NCBI GenBank assembly: GCA_902826215.1
Contig: CADEDY010000012.1
Location: 34,229 to 98,228 of the forward strand
Origin: an uncultured Bacteroidota bacterium
GTDB taxonomy: Bacteria > Bacteroidota > Bacteroidia > Flavobacteriales_F > PHOS-HE28
DNA: 64,000 nt
Direction of reading: 5' to 3'
Made by a program: the position numbers and the translations under genes. The notes under the pieces are model-generated. The model saw only the letters and a list, made by a program, of their open reading frames with translations. It ran no database searches and had not been told where the DNA came from. Positions 59,431-64,000 of this stretch are shown here, one piece after another. The stretch's first letter is position 1. Every line of letters begins with the position of its first letter.

Positions 59431-60761
59431 TGGAGGTGCTCATTGAACAAATAGCGATCTATGGTTCTGTGGTCCTGCTTTGCGGGTTGGTGATCTTCTT
59501 CTACATGCGCAGCCTCAGCAAGAAGTCCGCGATCGTGGAGAAGAAGGTCGCGAAGGCCAAGGAGGAAGGCATGTTCGAGCCGGTGTCGCTGCATCCGTAC
59601 ATCGACCTGAACACCTGCATTGGCAGCGCAGCGTGCGTGGCCGACTGCCCGGAAAAGGACATCCTCGGCATCGTGGACGGCAAGGCAACCGTGATCCTTG
59701 CGAGCAACTGTGTGGGGCATGGCGCGTGTTTCCATGCATGTCCAGTGCAGGCCATCTCCCTGCGCATCGGCACCGAGACCCGCGGCATCGATCTGCCGCA
59801 TGTGGACCAGACATTCGAGACCAACATCAAGGGCATCTTTATCGCCGGTGAACTCGGCGGCATGGGTTTGATCAGGAACGGCGTGGAGCAGGGCAAACAG
59901 GCCATGCAGAACATCGCGAGCGCGAAGAAACCCAAGGCTGATGGTGTGCTCGATGTGGTGATCATCGGTGCTGGGCCGGCTGGTATCTCCGCCACCTTGG
60001 AAGCGAAGAAGCAGGGATTGGCCAGCGCCACGTTGGAGCAGGATTCGCTCGGCGGCACCGTGTACACGTTCCCGCGGTCGAAGCTCGTAATGACCTCACC
60101 GATGGACCTCCCACTTTATGGAAAGGTGAAGTTGTTCGACACATCGAAGGATGAACTGCTCCAACTCTGGCGAAAAGTGATCAGTGAGCACAAGATCGAG
60201 ATCACTGAGAATACGAAGGTGGATGCGATCGTGCCGCAGAAGGACGGCACATTCAAACTGTCCACCAGCGTCGGCAAGGACTACATCTGCAACAACGTGT
60301 TGCTGGCCATCGGCCGAAGGGGAACGCCGCGGAAATTGGGTATCCCCGGCGAGGAGTCGACCAAAGTGGCCTATCGGCTATTGGAGCCTGAGAATATCTC
60401 GGGCAAGAAGATCATCGTGGTCGGCGGTGGAGATGCCGGAGTTGAGTCCGCCATGCTGTTGATGAACGACAACGAGGTCCTCTTGGTCAATCGCAACGAG
60501 AATTTCGCGGGCATCAAACCGAAGAACCGCGAAGCGGTCACCGCCGCGATCGATGCCGGAAAGATGAAGGCTGTCTACAAGGCGAATCTCGTGTCCATTG
60601 CACCGGACTCCGTGCTGTGCAAAGTGGGTGAGGACACGCAGCAACTGCCGAACGACCTCGTGTACATTTTCGCTGGCGGCGAACTCCCGACGGGCTTCCT
60701 GCAGAAGGCGGGCATCGAGATCACCAAGCGGTTCGGTCACATTGTGAAGAAGCATAAATGA
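59430..60761 (+). CDS. membrane-anchored ferredoxin/FAD/NAD(P) oxidoreductase
   Basis: This 443-residue protein has an N-terminal transmembrane helix (about 6-26), a two-cluster ferredoxin-like domain (60-120) and a two-Rossmann FAD/NAD(P)H oxidoreductase. The FAD motif is VVIIGAGPAGISA (176-188) and the NAD(P) motif IIVVGGGDAGVES (328-340). The cluster motifs are CIGSAACVADCP (C63, C69, C73) and CVGHGACFHACP (C94, C100, C104). Each has three Cys, with Ser or His where the second Cys is usual. There is no CxxC disulfide, so it is not thioredoxin reductase. The soluble part is probably cytoplasmic. It should move electrons between NAD(P)H and the membrane partner. Confidence 0.88.
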   Translation: MEVLIEQIAIYGSVVLLCGLVIFFYMRSLSKKSAIVEKKVAKAKEEGMFEPVSLHPYIDLNTCIGSAACVADCPEKDILGIVDGKATVILASNCVGHGACFHACPVQAISLRIGTETRGIDLPHVDQTFETNIKGIFIAGELGGMGLIRNGVEQGKQAMQNIASAKKPKADGVLDVVIIGAGPAGISATLEAKKQGLASATLEQDSLGGTVYTFPRSKLVMTSPMDLPLYGKVKLFDTSKDELLQLWRKVISEHKIEITENTKVDAIVPQKDGTFKLSTSVGKDYICNNVLLAIGRRGTPRKLGIPGEESTKVAYRLLEPENISGKKIIVVGGGDAGVESAMLLMNDNEVLLVNRNENFAGIKPKNREAVTAAIDAGKMKAVYKANLVSIAPDSVLCKVGEDTQQLPNDLVYIFAGGELPTGFLQKAGIEITKRFGHIVKKHK

Positions 60762-62344
60762 ACCGACTGAAGACATACCTGCTTGCTGTGCTGTCGCTGA
60801 CGGCCTTGGCGGGGTATGCGCAGTTATCGCCCGGTGATCTTACCACGGCCCATGCGTCGTTGGAAGGCATGAGCAATTGCACACAGTGCCATGACCTTGG
60901 GAACAAAGTGACCAATGCCAAGTGCCTGGAATGCCACAAGGAGATCAAGGCCTTGATCACGAAGAAGCAGGGTTATCACGCGAGCAAGGACGTCAAGGCG
61001 AAGGATTGCTTCACGTGCCACAGCGAGCACCACGGTCGGAAATTCGAAATGGTGCGCTTTGATGAAAAGACCTTCGATCATGCGCTGACAGGATACAAGT
61101 TGGAAGGCGGACACAAGCCGTTGGATTGTCGCAAGTGCCACATTCCGGATAACATCAAGGACCGCGAGATCAAGAAGCGGAACCTGACCTTCTTGGGTCT
61201 GGATGAAGCCTGTCTATCGTGCCATGCTGATTTCCACCAAGGCACCATGTCCGGAGAATGTGTGAAGTGCCACAACATGGATGCTTTCCGGCCTGCAAGC
61301 AAATTCAAGCACGACGAAACGGACTTCAAGCTGAAGGGCAAGCACGTGAGCGTCGACTGCGCCGAATGCCACAAGACGATCACCCGACAGGGCAAGGATT
61401 TCCAGCAGTTCGCAGATGTGCCCCACGCGGATTGCAAGGCGTGTCACGATGACCCGCACGCCTCGCATTTCGTCAATGCATGTGCGCAGTGCCATACCGA
61501 GGAAGGTTTCAAGATCTTCGCTGGGAAGGATCGGTTCGATCACAACACGACGAAGTTCAAGTTGAACGGAAAGCACAAGACGACCGATTGCTTCGCATGC
61601 CACAAGAAGACCAGCGATCCATTGCTCGTATTCCAGGACCGTGCTGGTTTGACCGTGAACCAGTGCGCTACCTGTCACGAGGATCCGCATGATGGGAAAT
61701 TCGGGAACGATTGTGCGAAATGCCACCAGGAGACCAGCTTCCGTTCGCTGAGGTCCATGGACTTCTTCGATCACTCCATCACTGACTTTCCACTGCAAGG
61801 AAAACACGTGGACGTGGATTGCAAGAAGTGCCATAAGGGGTCATTCACCGACCCCATGGAGTTCAGGGCATGCAACAGTTGCCACGAGGATTATCACAAG
61901 GGTGAATTCGCCAAGAACAATGTGTCGCCCGATTGTGCCGAGTGCCATTCGGTGTTGGACGGATTCGATGTGAGCATGTTCTCGTTGGAACAGCATCGGT
62001 CGACCAAATTCCCGCTGGAAGGAGCGCATATCGCTACGCCATGCACGGCCTGCCACATGAAGGACGAGAAGAACTGGTCCTTCCGCGAACTAGGAAGCGC
62101 TTGTTTCGATTGCCACGACAATGTCCACGGAGAGGATTTCGCAGAGAAGGGGGTCACCGATTGCAAGCGGTGCCATGTTGCCGAGAATTGGTTCCCGTCG
62201 AAGTTCGATCACGACCTGACCGATTTCCCGCTTGTCGGGGAGCACGTGAAAGTGGATTGCAAGGAATGTCATACGAAGGACCCGAACGCTGAAATGCTAT
62301 CGTTCAAGGTCGAGAAGTTCGAATGCGCCGACTGTCACAAATAG
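60758..62344 (+). CDS. 20-heme c-type cytochrome
   Basis: This 528-residue protein has a signal peptide (MNRLKTYLLAVLSLTALAGYAQ) and 20 CxxCH heme-binding motifs, from CTQCH near residue 41 to CADCH at the C-terminus, about one per 26 residues. Extra His after motifs (CHSEHH, CHADFH, CHEDPH, CHEDYH) can supply distal axial ligands, as in cytochrome c3/NrfB-type folds. Repeat-like phrases recur (FDHNTTKFKLNGKHKTTDC, DHSITDFPLQGKHVDVDC). It acts in the periplasm or at the surface. The start ATG overlaps the oxidoreductase stop (ATGA), and the next cytochrome starts inside its last codons. Confidence 0.94.
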   Translation: MNRLKTYLLAVLSLTALAGYAQLSPGDLTTAHASLEGMSNCTQCHDLGNKVTNAKCLECHKEIKALITKKQGYHASKDVKAKDCFTCHSEHHGRKFEMVRFDEKTFDHALTGYKLEGGHKPLDCRKCHIPDNIKDREIKKRNLTFLGLDEACLSCHADFHQGTMSGECVKCHNMDAFRPASKFKHDETDFKLKGKHVSVDCAECHKTITRQGKDFQQFADVPHADCKACHDDPHASHFVNACAQCHTEEGFKIFAGKDRFDHNTTKFKLNGKHKTTDCFACHKKTSDPLLVFQDRAGLTVNQCATCHEDPHDGKFGNDCAKCHQETSFRSLRSMDFFDHSITDFPLQGKHVDVDCKKCHKGSFTDPMEFRACNSCHEDYHKGEFAKNNVSPDCAECHSVLDGFDVSMFSLEQHRSTKFPLEGAHIATPCTACHMKDEKNWSFRELGSACFDCHDNVHGEDFAEKGVTDCKRCHVAENWFPSKFDHDLTDFPLVGEHVKVDCKECHTKDPNAEMLSFKVEKFECADCHK

Positions 62345-64000
62345 TCGTTCTGGTCCTTATGACCGGCGTGCGGGTATCCGCACAGTCGCCGCATGGTGAT
62401 GCCTTGGTCATGGATTGCGCAAAGTGCCATAGTCCTGCCGGGTGGACGAATCCGACCTTGATCTGGAACGAGCAGAAGACAAGCGTTCTGAAGCACAAAG
62501 GACGTTCACGGGGCAGCGTATCCTCTGTGAATGCACAGGCTGCGTCGATCGTTTTCTCGCACGACTCGACGACATTTCCATTGCAAGGGGCACATGATCA
62601 GGTCGATTGCAAGTCGTGCCACACTTCGTTGGTCTTCGATTCGGCACCAACGGATTGTGCCTCCTGCCATACGGATGTGCATGCACGGTCGGTGGGGAAT
62701 GATTGTGCTCGGTGCCATACTTCGATCAGCTGGATCGTCAATGACATTCCGGAGATCCACGAACAGAATGGATTTGCCCTAGTGGGCGCGCACGGGAACC
62801 TGAGTTGTATCGAATGCCATGCATCGGGGAATACGCTTCAGTTCGATCGGGTAGGCAATGATTGCATCAGTTGCCACCAGAAGGATTACCAGACCGCTCA
62901 AGCACCGAACCACGTCGTGAACGGCTTCTCTACGGACTGCGTCGAGTGTCATGATCCGATGGGGAATGATTGGCATACGAGCCAGGTCGATCACGATTTC
63001 TTCCCGCTCACCATGGGTCATGCGATCAATGATTGCAACCGATGCCACACCACAGGTTCGTTCGCTGATGCCTCGCCGGAGTGTGTGACCTGCCATCAGG
63101 TCGACTTCAATAGCACCTCGAACCCGAACCACCAGGCCGCTGGATTTTCGACCGACTGTGCCACGTGCCATACGACCAACCCCGGATGGAGCCCGGCGAA
63201 CTATGATCACGACGTATGGCCTTTGGTCGGTTCGCACGTTCCGGTGAGTTGCGATCAGTGCCACAATGGGAACTACACGAACACGCCGAACACCTGCGAG
63301 GCTTGTCACATCACGGACTACAACGCGACGACCGCCCCGAACCATGCGGTTTCCGGCTTCCCGACCGATTGTGCCGCTTGCCATGATGAGACCGCATGGA
63401 CGAATGCCACCTTCGACCACAACAACACGAGCTTCCCGCTCACGGGCCAACACGTGAGCGTGGACTGCATGCAGTGTCACAGCAATGGCTTTGCGGGCAC
63501 TCCGACCACATGTGAGTCGTGCCACCAAACGGACTTCAACAACACGGTGGAACCGAACCACACACAGGCGAACTTCAGCAACGATTGCACGCAGTGCCAC
63601 ACGACGGATGGTTGGACGCCGAGCAGCTTCGATCACACGAGCGCGACCGGCTTCCCGCTGAACGGCTCGCACGCCAACGTGAACTGCAACCAGTGCCACG
63701 CGAACGGCTACGCGAACACGCCGAACACCTGTGAGGGCTGCCACCTGAGCGACTACAACAGCACCACGGACCCGAACCACGGCCAAGCGGGGTTCCCAAC
63801 GGACTGCGCGCTCTGCCACGATGAAGGATCCTGGACCACGGCCACCTTCGACCACAACAACACGGGCTTCCCGCTGACGGGTCAACACGTATCGGTCGAT
63901 TGCATGCAATGCCACAGCAACGGCTTCGCTGGAACGCCGACCACATGCGAAGCGTGCCACCAAACGGACTTCAACAACACGGTGGAACCCAACCACACGC
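62323..64000 (+). CDS. very large repetitive multiheme cytochrome, 3' end outside the window
   Basis: This open frame runs 559 codons to the window edge without a stop. ATG 62323 lies 22 bases inside the preceding gene, in another frame, and gives a clean signal peptide (MRRLSQIVVLVLMTGVRVSA, then QSPHG); ATG 62359 would cut it off. I count 21 CxxCH motifs, from CAKCH near residue 32 to CEACH. From about residue 200 the protein is built of ~72-residue units with three heme motifs each. A typical unit has FDHNNTGFPLTGQHVSVDC, then CMQCHSNGF, TPTTCEACH and PNH. It is probably exported across one or both membranes as an electron conduit or wire-like protein. Confidence 0.9.
   Translation, partial: MRRLSQIVVLVLMTGVRVSAQSPHGDALVMDCAKCHSPAGWTNPTLIWNEQKTSVLKHKGRSRGSVSSVNAQAASIVFSHDSTTFPLQGAHDQVDCKSCHTSLVFDSAPTDCASCHTDVHARSVGNDCARCHTSISWIVNDIPEIHEQNGFALVGAHGNLSCIECHASGNTLQFDRVGNDCISCHQKDYQTAQAPNHVVNGFSTDCVECHDPMGNDWHTSQVDHDFFPLTMGHAINDCNRCHTTGSFADASPECVTCHQVDFNSTSNPNHQAAGFSTDCATCHTTNPGWSPANYDHDVWPLVGSHVPVSCDQCHNGNYTNTPNTCEACHITDYNATTAPNHAVSGFPTDCAACHDETAWTNATFDHNNTSFPLTGQHVSVDCMQCHSNGFAGTPTTCESCHQTDFNNTVEPNHTQANFSNDCTQCHTTDGWTPSSFDHTSATGFPLNGSHANVNCNQCHANGYANTPNTCEGCHLSDYNSTTDPNHGQAGFPTDCALCHDEGSWTTATFDHNNTGFPLTGQHVSVDCMQCHSNGFAGTPTTCEACHQTDFNNTVEPNHT
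63411..64000 (+). repeat. in-frame tandem repeats of the large multiheme cytochrome gene
   Basis: The unit starting CTTCGACCACAACAACACG at 63411 recurs at 63846, 435 bases (145 codons) later, nearly unchanged at DNA level. Each 435-base unit is a pair of diverged ~72-residue subunits, one with SNGFAGTPTTCE and one with NGYANTPNTCEG. Earlier pairs at about 62980-63410 are more diverged. The repeat continues past the window. Confidence 0.85.

Noticed and set aside
62779..63996. Open frame of about 405 codons on the minus strand at the right end
   Set aside because: Its repetitive Val/Arg/Ala product mirrors the tandem heme repeats on the other strand. The plus strand has 21 CxxCH motifs and a signal peptide.
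63411..64000. Direct repeats that might be a CRISPR array
   Set aside because: The repeats are in frame, 435 bases apart, protein-coding and without spacer-like variable segments.

Overview
The window looks like part of a chromosome of a Bacteroidota bacterium, most likely a relatively GC-rich member of the Flavobacteriales. The grounds are Bacteroidota-type promoters (a TANNTTTG-like -7 element before many genes), two proteins with type IX secretion C-terminal sorting domains, a TonB receptor with a carboxypeptidase-regulatory-like N-terminal domain, a DUF5686-type protein, and TAATG/ATGA-coupled genes with few Shine-Dalgarno sites. I saw no rRNA, tRNA, CRISPR array, insertion sequence or prophage. 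The tree placement is inference.

Layout. 1-16.9 kb is mostly housekeeping: the end of dusB, a LolC/E-like permease, a methyltransferase, rbfA, an MsbA-like exporter, an acyltransferase, PBP1A, hflX with a small cytochrome c lipoprotein and a four-helix membrane protein, trpS, plsC-gatC, a CPBP-like membrane protein that lacks both catalytic histidines, a TylF-like methyltransferase and kbl. 17.1-25.05 kb is a compact six-gene operon of unknown function: a coiled-coil protein, a soluble protein, an AAA+ ATPase with an unusual Walker B, another soluble protein and two membrane proteins. 25.2-30.0 kb is a translation block (rplM-rpsI, rpsB-tsf, pyrH, frr) with notable leader structures.

30.1-40.0 kb holds a cell-envelope locus. 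On the minus strand lie two tandem DUF4331 paralogues, a His-rich TPR lipoprotein and a TonB receptor. Divergent from them are an ECF sigma factor, its membrane anti-sigma factor and a fasciclin-domain protein. 40.1-54.0 kb has a radical SAM/SPASM protein, a DUF5686-type outer-membrane protein, a coupled RND transporter-rfbA-prenyltransferase operon, an OmpA-like secreted protein, a TIGR01777-type epimerase, a type IX-secreted protein, and two small uncharacterised genes.

54.1-58.2 kb encodes 2-oxoglutarate dehydrogenase E1 and E2. 58.6 kb to the window end is a redox operon: a b-type cytochrome-like membrane protein, a membrane-anchored ferredoxin/FAD/NAD(P) oxidoreductase, a 20-heme c-type cytochrome, and a very large repetitive multiheme cytochrome that runs off the window. 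Together they look like an electron route from a cytoplasmic nucleotide pool or quinone, through the inner membrane, to periplasmic or cell-surface hemes.

The two strongest candidates for undescribed systems are the six-gene AAA+/coiled-coil operon and the multiheme redox operon.
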